Shown piece after piece: positions 20,493 through 31,171 of a stretch of 42,972 nucleotides of DNA; the first letter of the stretch is position 1, and every line of letters starts with the position of its first letter. The translations under genes were made by a program, and so were the position numbers. The stretch spans positions 1 through 42,972 of the forward strand of contig NZ_JANFNY010000041.1 of assembly GCF_024437745.1 (NCBI RefSeq). Direction: 5' to 3'. Below the pieces are notes generated by a model that saw only the letters and a program-made list of their open reading frames with translations, ran no database searches and had not been told where the DNA came from. Origin of the DNA: Roseomonas sp. GC11 (GTDB taxonomy: Bacteria; Pseudomonadota; Alphaproteobacteria; Acetobacterales; Acetobacteraceae).

Positions 20493-21542
20493 ATGCGTAT
20501 CGCCCAGATCGCCCCCCTGACCGAAGCCGTCCCGCCCAAACTGTATGGCGGCACCGAGCGGATCGTCTCCTATATTACGGAGGAGCTGGTGTCGCTCGGC
20601 CATGAGGTGACGCTCTTCGCCAGCGGCGACTCCGTCACCCGCGCCACCCTGGCGCCGGGCTGCGCCAAGGCGCTGCGGCTCGACCCCTCGGTGCGCGACC
20701 CCAATGCGCCGCTGCAGCTGATGCTGGAGCAGGTCTACCGCCGCCGGCATGAGTTCGACCTGCTGCATTTCCACCTGGACTACCTGCCCTTCGCCCTGTT
20801 CTCGCGGCAGAGCGTGCCCTTCGTCACCACGCTGCACGGGCGGCTGGACCTGCCGGAGCTGCAGCCGGTCTTCGATGCCTTCAGCCAGGCGCCGGTGGTC
20901 TCCATCTCCAACGACCAGCGCCGGCCGCTGCCGCAGGCGAACTGGGCGGGCACCATCCATCACGGCCTGCCGGAGCGCCTGCTCACCCCGCGCGGCGATG
21001 CGCGGCCGGGCTACCTCGCCTTCCTCGGCCGCATCGCGCCCGAGAAGCGGTGCGACAGGGCCATCGAGATCGCCCTCGCCACCAACACGCCGCTGAAGAT
21101 CGCGGCCAAGGTGGACCGGGTGGATGCCGAGTATTTCGAGAGCCGCATCAAGCCGATGCTGGACCACCCCCTGGTCGAGTTCATCGGCGAGATCGACGAG
21201 ACGCAAAAGCAGGACTTCCTGGCCAATGCCATCGGCCTGCTGACGCCGATCGACTGGCCGGAGCCCTTCGGCCTCGTGATGATCGAGGCCATGGCCTGCG
21301 GTACCCCCGTCATCGCCTTCCGCCACGGCTCGGTGCCGGAGGTGATCGATGAGGGGGTGACGGGCTTCGCGGTGGACAGCATGGCCGAGGCCATCGCCGC
21401 CGTGCCGCGGCTGAAGGCGCTGCCCCGCGCCGCGGTGCGCGCCCGCTTCGAGCAGCGCTTCACCGCCCGGCGCATGGCCGAGGACTATGTCCGCCTCTAT
21501 GAGCGGCTGGCCAACCCGGCCCTGCGCATCGCGGCGGAGTAA
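20493..21542 (+). CDS. Glycosyltransferase family 4
   Basis: 349 aa, GT-B fold. The N-terminal domain MRIAQIAPLTEAVPPKLYGGTERIV is typical of GT4 proteins with the PPKLYGGTE loop. The C-terminal domain holds FLGRIAPEKRCDRAIEIA (177-193) and the E-x7-E motif EPFGLVMIE (Glu257, Glu265) that contacts the sugar nucleotide, followed by AMACGTPVIAFRHGSVPEVI. It is a retaining glycosyltransferase, probably making a glycan or glycolipid; donor and acceptor are not shown. Start at 20493 (GGAGACC upstream) is preferred over an in-frame ATG at 20466. It is divergent from the ABC exporter, with 174 bases between starts. Confidence 0.9.
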   Translation: MRIAQIAPLTEAVPPKLYGGTERIVSYITEELVSLGHEVTLFASGDSVTRATLAPGCAKALRLDPSVRDPNAPLQLMLEQVYRRRHEFDLLHFHLDYLPFALFSRQSVPFVTTLHGRLDLPELQPVFDAFSQAPVVSISNDQRRPLPQANWAGTIHHGLPERLLTPRGDARPGYLAFLGRIAPEKRCDRAIEIALATNTPLKIAAKVDRVDAEYFESRIKPMLDHPLVEFIGEIDETQKQDFLANAIGLLTPIDWPEPFGLVMIEAMACGTPVIAFRHGSVPEVIDEGVTGFAVDSMAEAIAAVPRLKALPRAAVRARFEQRFTARRMAEDYVRLYERLANPALRIAAE

Positions 21543-21568
21543 GCCTTCCGGGAGGGCGCCGCCCTCCC

Positions 21569-21678
21569 GGACCCTCCCGCTGGGGGGACAGGGTCCCCCC
21601 AGGCCCCGCCATCGGTTCAGGCCCCCACCTCCCTGATGGCGGGGTCCGGGGGGACCCTGTCCCCCCGGCGGGGGTTCC
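21569..21678. repeat. G/C-rich palindromic block, copy 1
   Basis: Arms of about 44 bases: 21569-21613 and its near-perfect inverse at 21635-21678. Each arm itself contains GGGGGGACAGGGTCCCCCC or its inverse, a nested hairpin. The same unit occurs at 31059-31100. A further hairpin (CCAGGGGGCGGAGCCCCCTGG, 21677-21697) follows. It fills the gap between the glycosyltransferase and lepA. Confidence 0.75.
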
Positions 21679-21801
21679 AGGGGGCGGAGCCCCCTGGTCT
21701 TCCCGCATGGGCCTTCTGCTTTGATTCCGGCGCTGCTTGCCTTATGTGCATGCGCGCGGCGGGCTCCCCTCCTCCGCCCCTTGATGGCCGCCGGAAGCTC
21801 A

Positions 21802-23607
<1,806 letters not shown>

Positions 23608-23655
23608 GCGGGCGCCGCCCGCGCCCTCCAGGCCAGACCCCGCCCGGGTTGAGCA

Positions 23656-23685
23656 CGCCGCCGGTGCCGCGAGGTGCCGGCGGCG
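23656..23685 (+). terminator. lepA terminator hairpin
   Basis: CGCCGCCGG (23656-23664) pairs with CCGGCGGCG (23677-23685), followed by TTT, 49 bases after the lepA stop. Confidence 0.6.
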
Positions 23686-23992
23686 TTTGCGTATCCTGGT
23701 TTTGAGATCCGTCTTTCTGTCGTGCCGGACATGGCGCCGTCATCCTGGCGGGCGCGGCACATGGCGGCACAGTCACCCCACGCTCATCTGAAGTATAACT
23801 TTCAGAATATTGAAGAGAGGACATGTTTCCTCCACCCACCCCACCACCGCCACCAGAACCGATTAAATTATTGATTTATAACACAAAAAATTCCCCGTCC
23901 CGCTCCATGGCCACGGCGCTGGATCGCGTGGCCTTGAACGGCGTTTTATTTGCGGCCTAGCGTGCTCTTCCGGTGATTCGGAGGAGACATCC
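23686..23992. other. AT-rich leader upstream of tctBAC
   Basis: No supported gene. About 23790-23960 is markedly A/T-rich for this genome and includes TTAAATTATTGATTTATAACAC (23861-23882), a possible promoter region. GGAGGAG at 23982-23988 is the tctB ribosome site. A 45-codon frame at 23823-23960 has a GAGAGG before it but a low-complexity proline start. Confidence 0.45.
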
Positions 23993-24496
23993 ATGAATTT
24001 CTCTACAAAAAATCGCTTCAAGGATTATTGCGGCGGATTAATACTATGCGGGCTCGGCACCGCCGCGGCCCTCCAGGCGCAGAGCTACCATCTCGGCACC
24101 CTCAACCGCATGGGGCCGGGCTTCGTGCCGATGGCGCTGGGCATCCTGCTGGCCGGGGTGGGCCTCGTGCTGCTCGCCGCCACCGCCCTGCGGCGCGAGG
24201 AGGCGGCCCCCTCCGGCCTCCCCGCCCTGCCCGGCGCCGCGGAGGAGGGCCACCACGGCCCCGACTGGCGCGGCTGGGGCTGCATCTGCGCCGGCGTCAT
24301 CGCCTTCGCCGTGCTGGCCGAGCATGCCGGGCTGATCCCCGCCACCCTCGGCTGCGTCGCCATCACCGCCATGGGCGACCGCGAGAACACCTGGCGCGAC
24401 GCCATCCTGCTCGCCATCGGCATCGCCATCATGGCGGTGGCCGTCTTCTGGTGGGGCCTTGGCGTGCTCATGCCGCTGGTGAAGGGCATCTACTGA
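23993..24496 (+). CDS. tctB: Tripartite tricarboxylate transporter, small membrane subunit TctB
   Basis: 167 aa, four predicted helices. The sequence starts MNFSTKNRFKDYCGGLILCGLGTAAALQAQSY, with the typical LGTLNRMGPGFVPMALGILLAGVGLVL. Then a polar loop, then WGCICAGVIAFAVLAEHAGLIPATLGCVAITAMGDR and AIGIAIMAVAVFWWGLGVLMPLV. TctB is the poorly conserved small subunit of the TTT permease. Its stop is one base before the tctA start. Its first 20 codons are A/T-rich compared with the rest. Confidence 0.9.
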   Translation: MNFSTKNRFKDYCGGLILCGLGTAAALQAQSYHLGTLNRMGPGFVPMALGILLAGVGLVLLAATALRREEAAPSGLPALPGAAEEGHHGPDWRGWGCICAGVIAFAVLAEHAGLIPATLGCVAITAMGDRENTWRDAILLAIGIAIMAVAVFWWGLGVLMPLVKGIY

Positions 24497-24497
24497 G

Positions 24498-26027
24498 ATG
24501 TGGCAGTCCATCCTCGACCTCGGCTACGGCTTCGGCCTGGCGCTGGAGCCGCACAACCTCTTCTGGTGCTTCGTCGGCGTGCTCGCCGGCAACCTGATCG
24601 GCGTGCTGCCGGGCACCGGCGCGCTCACCGCCATCTCCATGCTCCTGCCGCTGACCTTCGCCATGCACCCGGTGCCGGCCATCCTGATGCTGGCCGGCAT
24701 CTTCTACGGCTCGCAGTATGGCGGGGCGATCGGCGCCATCCTGCTCAACCTGCCCTCCCACCCGCCGCACGCCGTCACCTGCCTCGACGGCTACCCGATG
24801 ACGCGCGCCGGCAAGGGCGGCACGGCCCTCGGCCTGACGATGATCGCGAGCTTCTTCGCCGCCTCCTTCGGCATCATCGTCATGATCTTCGCCTCCCCCC
24901 TGCTGGTGGAGATGGCCTTCAAGTTCGGCCCCGCCGAGCTGTTCTCCATCATGCTGCTCGGGCTGATCGCCGGCTCCACCATGTCGCGCGGCTCGCCCCT
25001 CAAGGGCATCGCCATGACGGTGATGGGCCTGCTCCTCGGCTGCGTCGGCACCGACGTGCAGACCGGCCAGCAGCGCTTCACCTTCGACCTGCCCGAACTG
25101 GCCGATGGCGTGGAACTCGTCTCCATCGCCATGGGCGTCTTCGGCATCGCCGACTTCCTCAAGCACGTGAACCGCATGAAGCATGTGGGGAACCTGCAGC
25201 CGGTGAAGTTCCGCGACATGCGCCCGAGCCTGGCCGAGATGAGGCAGGCCTTCTGGCCGATGGTGCGCGGCACCCTCGTCGGCACCATCTTCGGCGCCAT
25301 GCCCGGCACCGGGCCCACCATCACCACCTTCATCGCCTATGCCGTCGAGCAGAAGATCTCCAAGACGCCGCATAAGTTCGGCACCGGCATGATCGCCGGC
25401 GTCGCCGCGCCCGAGGCCGCCTCCCACTCCAAGACCCAGGTCGACTTCATCCCGACCATGAGCCTCGGCATCCCGGGCGACGCGGTGATGGCCCTGCTGC
25501 TCGGCGCCCTGCTCATCCACGGCATCCAGCCGGGGCCCCGCCTGCTCTCCGAGCACCCGGACATCTTCTGGGGCCTGATCGCCAGCTTCTGGGTCGGCAA
25601 CGTGCTGCTGATGGTGCTGAACGTGCCGATGATCGGCGTCTGGGTGAAGCTGCTCCAGGTGCCCTACCGCTTCCTCTTCCCCGCCGCCGTCTTCTTCATC
25701 GCCATCGGCGCCTACACGGTGAACAACGAGATCTTCGCCGTCTACGAGGTGCTGGTCTTCGGCCTGCTCGGCTGGCTGTTCATGGCGCTCGACTTCCCCA
25801 TCGCGCCCATCCTGCTCGGCTACGTGCTCGGGCCCATGGTGGAGGAGAATTTCCGCCGCGCCATGCTGCTCTCGCGCGGGCATTTCGGCATCTTCGTCGA
25901 GCGCCCGATCAGCGCCACCATCCTCGGCATCATCGCCCTGCTGCTGGCGGCGCAGCTCTTCTTCAGCCTGCGCGCCCGCCTGCGGCCGCGCCAGGCGGCG
26001 GCCGGCACGCTCTCCTTCCAGGAGTAG
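24498..26027 (+). CDS. tctA: Tripartite tricarboxylate transporter permease TctA
   Basis: 509 aa, about 11-12 membrane helices. It contains GVLPGTGALTAISMLLPLTF and GGAIGAILLNLPSHPPHAVTCLDGYPM, the duplicated Pro-Gly-x-Gly family signature, repeated as GAMPGTGPTITTFIAYAVEQ in the second half. TctA is the large permease taking up citrate-like or dicarboxylic acids delivered by a TctC protein, using an ion gradient. It follows tctB by one base and precedes tctC by 120 bases holding a strong hairpin. The cognate ligand cannot be told from the sequence. Confidence 0.96.
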   Translation: MWQSILDLGYGFGLALEPHNLFWCFVGVLAGNLIGVLPGTGALTAISMLLPLTFAMHPVPAILMLAGIFYGSQYGGAIGAILLNLPSHPPHAVTCLDGYPMTRAGKGGTALGLTMIASFFAASFGIIVMIFASPLLVEMAFKFGPAELFSIMLLGLIAGSTMSRGSPLKGIAMTVMGLLLGCVGTDVQTGQQRFTFDLPELADGVELVSIAMGVFGIADFLKHVNRMKHVGNLQPVKFRDMRPSLAEMRQAFWPMVRGTLVGTIFGAMPGTGPTITTFIAYAVEQKISKTPHKFGTGMIAGVAAPEAASHSKTQVDFIPTMSLGIPGDAVMALLLGALLIHGIQPGPRLLSEHPDIFWGLIASFWVGNVLLMVLNVPMIGVWVKLLQVPYRFLFPAAVFFIAIGAYTVNNEIFAVYEVLVFGLLGWLFMALDFPIAPILLGYVLGPMVEENFRRAMLLSRGHFGIFVERPISATILGIIALLLAAQLFFSLRARLRPRQAAAGTLSFQE

Positions 26028-26038
26028 CCGCCCCGCCC

Positions 26039-26065
26039 GCGGGGCCGGCCACGCGCCGGCCCCGC
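26039..26065 (+). terminator. Strong hairpin between tctA and tctC
   Basis: GCGGGGCCGGC (26039-26049), loop CACGC, GCCGGCCCCGC (26055-26065), followed by CACATCCTTCCCTTTTCC. It may attenuate transcription or stabilise the 3' end of the tctBA message. Confidence 0.6.
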
Positions 26066-26147
26066 CACATCCTTCCCTTTTCCTTGACACCAAGATGACG
26101 GGACATTCATCTCGGGGATGGCATCGACCGCCGGGAGGAATGAACCT

Positions 26148-27164
26148 ATGATTCGCCAAGCGTTTCGCCGCGCCCTGCTCGGCGCGGGTCTCGCCACCGC
26201 CGCCCTGCTGGCCCTGCCGGCAGCGGCCCAGCAGGCGGGGCAGCAGGCGGGGCAACCGGCCTACCCCAGCCGCTCCATCACCATCGTCGTCCCCTTCGCC
26301 GCCGGCGGCCCCACCGACACCGTCACCCGCCTGGTGGCCGAGGTGATGGGCCGCGACCTCGGCCAGCCCGTGGTGGTGGAGAATGTCGGCGGCGCCGGCG
26401 GCACCCTCGGCGCCGCCCGCGTCGCCCAGGCCCGGCCCGATGGCTACACCCTGCTGCTGCACCATATCGGCATGGGCACCACCCCGGCCCTCTACCGCCG
26501 CCTCGCCTACGACCCGGTGGGCGGCTTCGAGACCATCGGCCTCGTCACCGAGGTGCCGATGACCGTCATCGCCCGCAAGGACATCGCGGCCAACAGCCTC
26601 GCCGAGCTCGTCGCCCTGGTGCGCCGGGATCAGACGAAGATCAACTACGCCAATGCCGGCATCGGCGCCGCCAGCCACCTCTGCGGCCTGCTGCTGCAGA
26701 AGGCCATCGACGCGCCCATGACCACCGTGCCCTATCGCGGCACCGGCCCGGCCATGACCGACCTGATCGGCGGCACCGTCGATGTCATGTGCGACCAGAC
26801 CACCAACACCACCCAGCAGATCCGCGCCGGCTCGGTGAAAGTCTTCGCCGTCACCACCCCGCAGCGCCTGCCCGCCCTGCCCGAGGTGCCCACCGCCGCC
26901 GAGGCCGGCCTGCCAGGGTTCGAGGTGACGGTCTGGCACGGCCTCTACGCCCCCAAGGGCACCCCGGCCGAAATCACCACGCGGCTCTCCCGCGCGCTCC
27001 AGGCCGCCCTGCGGGATGAGAAGCTGGTGGCCCGCTTCGCCGATCTCGGCACCGCCCCGGTCGCGCAGGAGCGCGCCACGCCGGAAGCCCACCGCGCCTT
27101 CTGGCAGGCCGATATCGCCAAGTGGCGCCCGGTCATCCAGGCCGCCGGGCAATACGCGGACTGA
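26148..27164 (+). CDS. tctC: Tripartite tricarboxylate transporter substrate-binding protein TctC
   Basis: 338 aa. Signal peptide MIRQAFRRALLGAGLATAALLALPAAAQQ, then the mature Bug fold: SITIVVPFAAGGPTDTVTR, VVVENVGGAGGTLGAARVA, PYRGTGPAMTDLIGGTVDVMCDQ. The PFAAGGPTD loop and the DVMCDQ stretch make the ligand pocket. It sits behind tctA and is the natural partner of this transporter, unlike the orphan at 2582. ATG at 26148 follows GGGAGGAA; a frame extending upstream to 26118 has no ribosome site. QQAGQQAGQ at the mature N-terminus is a short repeat. Confidence 0.95.
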   Translation: MIRQAFRRALLGAGLATAALLALPAAAQQAGQQAGQPAYPSRSITIVVPFAAGGPTDTVTRLVAEVMGRDLGQPVVVENVGGAGGTLGAARVAQARPDGYTLLLHHIGMGTTPALYRRLAYDPVGGFETIGLVTEVPMTVIARKDIAANSLAELVALVRRDQTKINYANAGIGAASHLCGLLLQKAIDAPMTTVPYRGTGPAMTDLIGGTVDVMCDQTTNTTQQIRAGSVKVFAVTTPQRLPALPEVPTAAEAGLPGFEVTVWHGLYAPKGTPAEITTRLSRALQAALRDEKLVARFADLGTAPVAQERATPEAHRAFWQADIAKWRPVIQAAGQYAD

Positions 27165-27184
27165 ACCAGGGAGGAGAGAAAGAC

Positions 27185-27225
27185 AGCGGTTCTTTTTTGA
27201 AAAAAAGAACCAAAAAACTTTTTTC
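27185..27225 (+). repeat. A/T-rich hairpin repeat, copy D
   Basis: GTTCTTTTTT (27189-27198) pairs with AAAAAAAGAAC (27200-27210), followed by CAAAAAACTTTTTTC. It starts 20 bases after the tctC stop. Confidence 0.75.
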
Positions 27226-27356
27226 TGCCACCGCTCCACCCTGCGGGAGGGCGGAAAGGGCGGGTCACCACAACCACGGCGCGGCCCCGGCGCCAGCCTT
27301 GCCATTCTGAGGCTCTCCCCCCGCCCTTCCTCTTGTGCCGGCGGCGGGGAGGGCGC

Positions 27357-30300
27357 ATGGAGAGGCATGAACCTTCCTCATCGCCCGAGCGCCGGGCTGG
27401 CATGAGTCGCCGGGGTCCGGAACGTGGCCCGACGGTCCGGCAGCATGTGCTCTTCCTCGCCCTGGCGGCGCTGCTGCCGGTCTGGGGCCTGGCCGGGCAT
27501 ATCGCCGGCCGCATGGCCGAGGCGGAACGCGCCCGCATCAGCGCCCAGGCCCGCGAGACGGCGCAGGAACTGGCCTTCGCCGTCGAGCGCGAGACCCTCT
27601 CGATGCGCGCCGAGCTGACCGCCCTCGGCACCACCATGGCGCTGAATGATGGCGACCTCTCGGCCCTCTACGCCCAGATGCGCGCCCTGCCGCCCGAGCG
27701 CGGCGCCCGGCTGCGGCTGACCGATGCGGTGGGGCATGTGCTGCTCGACACCGCCCTGCCCTTCCCCCCGCCGGAAGGGCAGGTCCTGCCCCCCGCCAGC
27801 CCGGCGCGCGGCGGCGGCCTCTCCGCCCTCATCCTGCCCGAGCAGCCGGACGGGCCCTTCCGCGTCGACGTCACCCAGGAAATCCCGCAGCCGCCCGGCG
27901 ACCCCAGCCTGTTCCTGACCGCCAGCACCGACCCGCGCCGCCTCTGGGTGCGGCTGCTGGAGCGGGCGGAACTGCCCGGGGGCTGGGTCGGCGTGCTGGT
28001 GGACGGGCATGGCCGCCAGGTCGCCCGCCGCCCGGCCCGGCCCGAGACCACCGGCATGCCCCTGCCGGAGGGCGGCATCCTGCTCCAGGCGCTGCGCGAG
28101 CCCGCCACGCGCGGCTGGGGCCGCGGCATCGCCCGCACCGGGGAGCCGGTCTACACCGCCTGGCAGCGCGTCGGCGGCACCACCTGGATCATCGCCGTCT
28201 CCATGCCGGCGGAGGCGCTGGACGGCGCCCTCCCCCGCGCGCTGATGCCGGTGCTGGTGGGCGGGCTGGTGCTGCTGCTGGGCTTCACCATCGGCCTCGC
28301 CTGGTGGGCGGAACACCGCATCGCCGCGCCGCTGGACCGGCTCGGCCGCATGGCCCAGGCCTTCGGGCGGGATGCGCCGCTGCCCGGCTTCCCGCCCAGC
28401 GGCCTGCGCGAGATCGACACCGCCGCCGCCACCCTCACCGCCGCCGCCGCCGAGCGCGACGCCCTGCGCGCCGAGCGCATGGCCCTGACCGCCCGCCTGC
28501 AGATGGTGCTGGAGAGCACGACGGACAGCGTGCTGGTGCTCGATGACGCGGGGCGGGTGATCTACCTGAACGGCCGCGCCCGCGCCCTGGCCGGCGGGCG
28601 CGACGCGGCGGGCCAGCCGCTGGCCGAGCTGTTCCCCGGCCTGCAGGAAGGCCCCTTCGGCGCCGCCGCGCGGCAGGCCCTGGCGCAGGGCGTGGCGCAG
28701 TCCGTCACCGCCTTCCACGCCGCCTTCGGCCGCTGGATCTCGGCCGATGCCTACCCCTCCACCGAGGGGCTGACGCTGTTCTTCCGCGATGTCAGCGACG
28801 AGCGCGCGGCCCAGGCGGCGCTGCGCGAGAGCGAGGCGCGGCTGAAGGCGGTGATGGAGAATGTGCCCGTCGGCGTGCTGCTGGCCGAGGCCCCCTCGGG
28901 CCGCATCCTCCTCGGCAACCGGCGGATGGAGGACCTGCTGCGCCGCCCCATCCGCTTCTCCGGCCGGATCGAGGATTATGCGGCGGAGTGGGAGGCCTAC
29001 CACGCCGATGGCCAGCGCGTCTCCAGCGAGGAATTCCCGCTCAGCCGCGCCCTGCTGACGGGGCTGCCGGCGCAGGGCGAATACCGCTTCCGCCGCGGCG
29101 ATGGCAGCATGGTCTGGCTGCAGATCGAGGCCACGCCGGTGCGCGACGCGGCGGGGCTGGTGACGGGCGGCGTCGTCGCCGCCAGCGACATCGATGCCGA
29201 GCGCCGCGCCGCCGAGGCCCTGCGCGAGAGCGAGCTGCGCTTCCGCATCCTGGCCGAGGCCATCCCGCAGGTCGTCTGGTCCAGCCTGCCGGACGGGCGG
29301 ATCGACTATGTGAACCCGCGCGTGGAGGACTTCACCGGCCTGCCGCCAGACCAGGCGGTGCTGTCGCTGGGGCAGATCCTCCACCCGGCGGATCAGGCGC
29401 GGGCGGAACGCGGCTGGCGCCGCGCCCTGCGCCGGGGCCGCCCCTTCGCCGCCGAGCTGCGCCTGCGCCGGGCCGATGGCGGCTGGCGCTGGTGCGTGGT
29501 GCGCGCCCTGCCCGCCCAGGGGCCGGATGGCGCCATCAGCCGCTGGATCGGTGCCGTCACCGATGTCTCGGAACTGGCCGAGGCGCGCGATGCCCTCTCC
29601 CGCCAGGTGGCGGCGCAGGCGGCCTCCCGCGCCGCGGCGGTGCAGGCCGCTGCCGCCCTCGCCGCCTCCGAGAGCCGCTTCCGCCGCTTCGCCGAGGCCA
29701 GCCCGGACGTGATGTGGATGACCGACCCCTCCGGCCGGCATCTCGAATTCCTCAGCCCGGCCTTTGAGCGGATCTGGGGCATCCCGCGCGAGCGGCTGCT
29801 GGAATCGCCCGAGATCTGGATGGACACCATCCACCCCGCCGACCGCGATCCGGTGAAGGCCAGCTGGGCCAATTCCGCGCGGGACGGGCTGTTCGATGCC
29901 GAGTACCGCATCCTCCGCCCGGATGGCAGCATGCGCTGGATCCGCGATGTCAGCTTCCCCATGCTGGACGCGCAGGGGATCATGGTGCGGCGCGGCGGCC
30001 TCTCGCGCGATATCACCGCCGCCAAGGCGGCGGAGGCGCGGCAGGCGCTGCTGCTGGGCGAGCTGAACCACCGCGTGAAGAACACCCTGGCCACGGTGCA
30101 CTCCCTGGCGCTGCAAACCGCGCGCACCGCCGGCAATGCCCCCGATTCGATGCAGCGCTTCCTGGCGGACTACCAGTCTCGCCTGCTGACGCTCTCCCGC
30201 GGGCACGACCTGCTGACGGCGCGCACCTGGCGCGGCGCCACCATCAACGACATCGCCCGCGCCGCCCTCGCCCCCTGGCAGTCGCAGGACGGGCCGGATG

Positions 30301-30677
30301 GCGCGGCGCGGCTCTCCCTCTCCGGCCCGGATTACTGGCTGGCGCCGCGGCAGGCGCTGGGCCTCGCCCTGGCGATGCACGAGCTGGCCACCAACGCCAC
30401 CAAGCATGGCGCCCTCTCCTGCCCCGGCGGGCGGGTGGTGGTGGCCTGGGTGGGCGAGGCGGAGGGCATGGTCCGCCTGCGCTGGCGCGAGGAGGGCGGC
30501 CCCCCCGCCCGGCCGCCGACGCGGCGCGGCTTCGGCAGCCGGATGCTCGAACGTGGCCTGCCGGCCGAGCTTGGCCCTGGTTCTTCGGTGGAAATGGAGT
30601 ATGCCGAGGAGGGCTTCCGGGCGGCGATCCGCTTCCGCCCGGCCAATGGCCCCCAGGTTGAAGAGGAGACCGCATGA
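27357..30677 (+). CDS. HWE-family sensor histidine kinase with four PAS domains
   Basis: 1106 aa from ATG at 27357, which follows GGGAGG. Order: cytoplasmic tail, TM1 (about 29-48), a periplasmic sensor of about 230 residues, TM2 (LMPVLVGGLVLLLGFTIGLAWWA), HAMP-like region, four PAS domains (cores LESTTDSVLVLDDAGRVIYL, MENVPVGVLLAEAPSGRILL, LAEAIPQVVWSSLPDGRIDY and FAEASPDVMWMTDPSGRHLE), then the HWE kinase. H-box ELNHRVKNTLATVHSL with phospho-acceptor His905; N-box HELATNATKHG from His1008; W-x-E at Trp1043-Glu1045. It should phosphorylate the receiver protein encoded immediately downstream (ATGA overlap). The signal is unknown. Confidence 0.93.
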   Translation: MERHEPSSSPERRAGMSRRGPERGPTVRQHVLFLALAALLPVWGLAGHIAGRMAEAERARISAQARETAQELAFAVERETLSMRAELTALGTTMALNDGDLSALYAQMRALPPERGARLRLTDAVGHVLLDTALPFPPPEGQVLPPASPARGGGLSALILPEQPDGPFRVDVTQEIPQPPGDPSLFLTASTDPRRLWVRLLERAELPGGWVGVLVDGHGRQVARRPARPETTGMPLPEGGILLQALREPATRGWGRGIARTGEPVYTAWQRVGGTTWIIAVSMPAEALDGALPRALMPVLVGGLVLLLGFTIGLAWWAEHRIAAPLDRLGRMAQAFGRDAPLPGFPPSGLREIDTAAATLTAAAAERDALRAERMALTARLQMVLESTTDSVLVLDDAGRVIYLNGRARALAGGRDAAGQPLAELFPGLQEGPFGAAARQALAQGVAQSVTAFHAAFGRWISADAYPSTEGLTLFFRDVSDERAAQAALRESEARLKAVMENVPVGVLLAEAPSGRILLGNRRMEDLLRRPIRFSGRIEDYAAEWEAYHADGQRVSSEEFPLSRALLTGLPAQGEYRFRRGDGSMVWLQIEATPVRDAAGLVTGGVVAASDIDAERRAAEALRESELRFRILAEAIPQVVWSSLPDGRIDYVNPRVEDFTGLPPDQAVLSLGQILHPADQARAERGWRRALRRGRPFAAELRLRRADGGWRWCVVRALPAQGPDGAISRWIGAVTDVSELAEARDALSRQVAAQAASRAAAVQAAAALAASESRFRRFAEASPDVMWMTDPSGRHLEFLSPAFERIWGIPRERLLESPEIWMDTIHPADRDPVKASWANSARDGLFDAEYRILRPDGSMRWIRDVSFPMLDAQGIMVRRGGLSRDITAAKAAEARQALLLGELNHRVKNTLATVHSLALQTARTAGNAPDSMQRFLADYQSRLLTLSRGHDLLTARTWRGATINDIARAALAPWQSQDGPDGAARLSLSGPDYWLAPRQALGLALAMHELATNATKHGALSCPGGRVVVAWVGEAEGMVRLRWREEGGPPARPPTRRGFGSRMLERGLPAELGPGSSVEMEYAEEGFRAAIRFRPANGPQVEEETA

Positions 30678-31033
30678 GCGGACTGAACGGGCGCCGCATC
30701 CTCGTGGTGGAGGATGAGGCGCTGATCGCGATGCTGGTCGAGGACGCGCTGCTGGAGGCGGGCGCCTCCGTGCTCGGCCCGGCGGCCACGGTGGAGGAGG
30801 CGCTGGCCCTGTTCGAGAGCGAGCGGCCCGAGGCCGCCGTGCTCGACATCAACCTGGCCGGCCAGGCTTCGATTCCGGTGGCGGACCGGCTGGTGGAATG
30901 CGACATCCCCTTCGTCGTCGCCACCGGCTATGGCGCCGCCGGCCTGCCGGACCGCCACCGCAATGTCCCCGTCCTGGCCAAGCCCTATGACCCGCGCGAC
31001 CTGATCGCCGCGCTGGAACGGATCTGCCGGTAA
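30674..31033 (+). CDS. Single-domain response regulator
   Basis: 119 aa, receiver domain only. Acidic pair in VVEDEA (residues 13-15), phospho-acceptor Asp58 in AAVLDINLAG, Thr84 in VVATGYG and Lys103 in LAKPYDP complete the active site. There is no output domain, so it must signal by protein contact or as a phosphate sink. Its ATG overlaps the kinase stop (ATGA), which argues that it is the cognate partner. HWE kinases with receiver-only partners are frequent in alphaproteobacteria. Confidence 0.95.
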   Translation: MSGLNGRRILVVEDEALIAMLVEDALLEAGASVLGPAATVEEALALFESERPEAAVLDINLAGQASIPVADRLVECDIPFVVATGYGAAGLPDRHRNVPVLAKPYDPRDLIAALERICR

Positions 31034-31058
31034 AGGAAAGAGATCGGGGCGCTGCCCC

Positions 31059-31166
31059 GAACCCCGCCGGGGGGACAGGGTCCCCCCGGACCCCGCCATC
31101 AGATCGCGGGGTCCGGGGTGGCCGCGCCACCCCGGCGGAGGGGTTTGGGGAGGCGGAGCCTCCCCA
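31059..31166. repeat. G/C-rich palindromic block, copy 2, ending in a terminator hairpin
   Basis: 31059-31100 matches the unit at 21569-21613, including the nested GGGGGGACAGGGTCCCCCC and CCCCGCCATC end. The inverted arm (31103-31146) is related but diverged, with an extra GGTGGCCGCGCCACC stem. TGGGGAGGC, loop GGA, GCCTCCCCA (31146-31166) is a final hairpin that can end both the response-regulator and amidase transcripts, which converge here. Confidence 0.7.
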
Positions 31167-31171
31167 GGATT

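Noticed and set aside
23823-23960. 45-codon frame in the tct leader
   Set aside because: Has GAGAGG before the ATG but begins with eight prolines out of eleven residues and shows no other support.
24468-27368. 966-codon minus-strand frame opposite tctA and tctC
   Set aside because: Spans two well-supported genes and the gap between them; composition is an antisense artefact.
27378-30407. 1009-codon minus-strand frame opposite the sensor kinase
   Set aside because: Antisense of a gene with clear PAS and HWE motifs; no ribosome site or domain.
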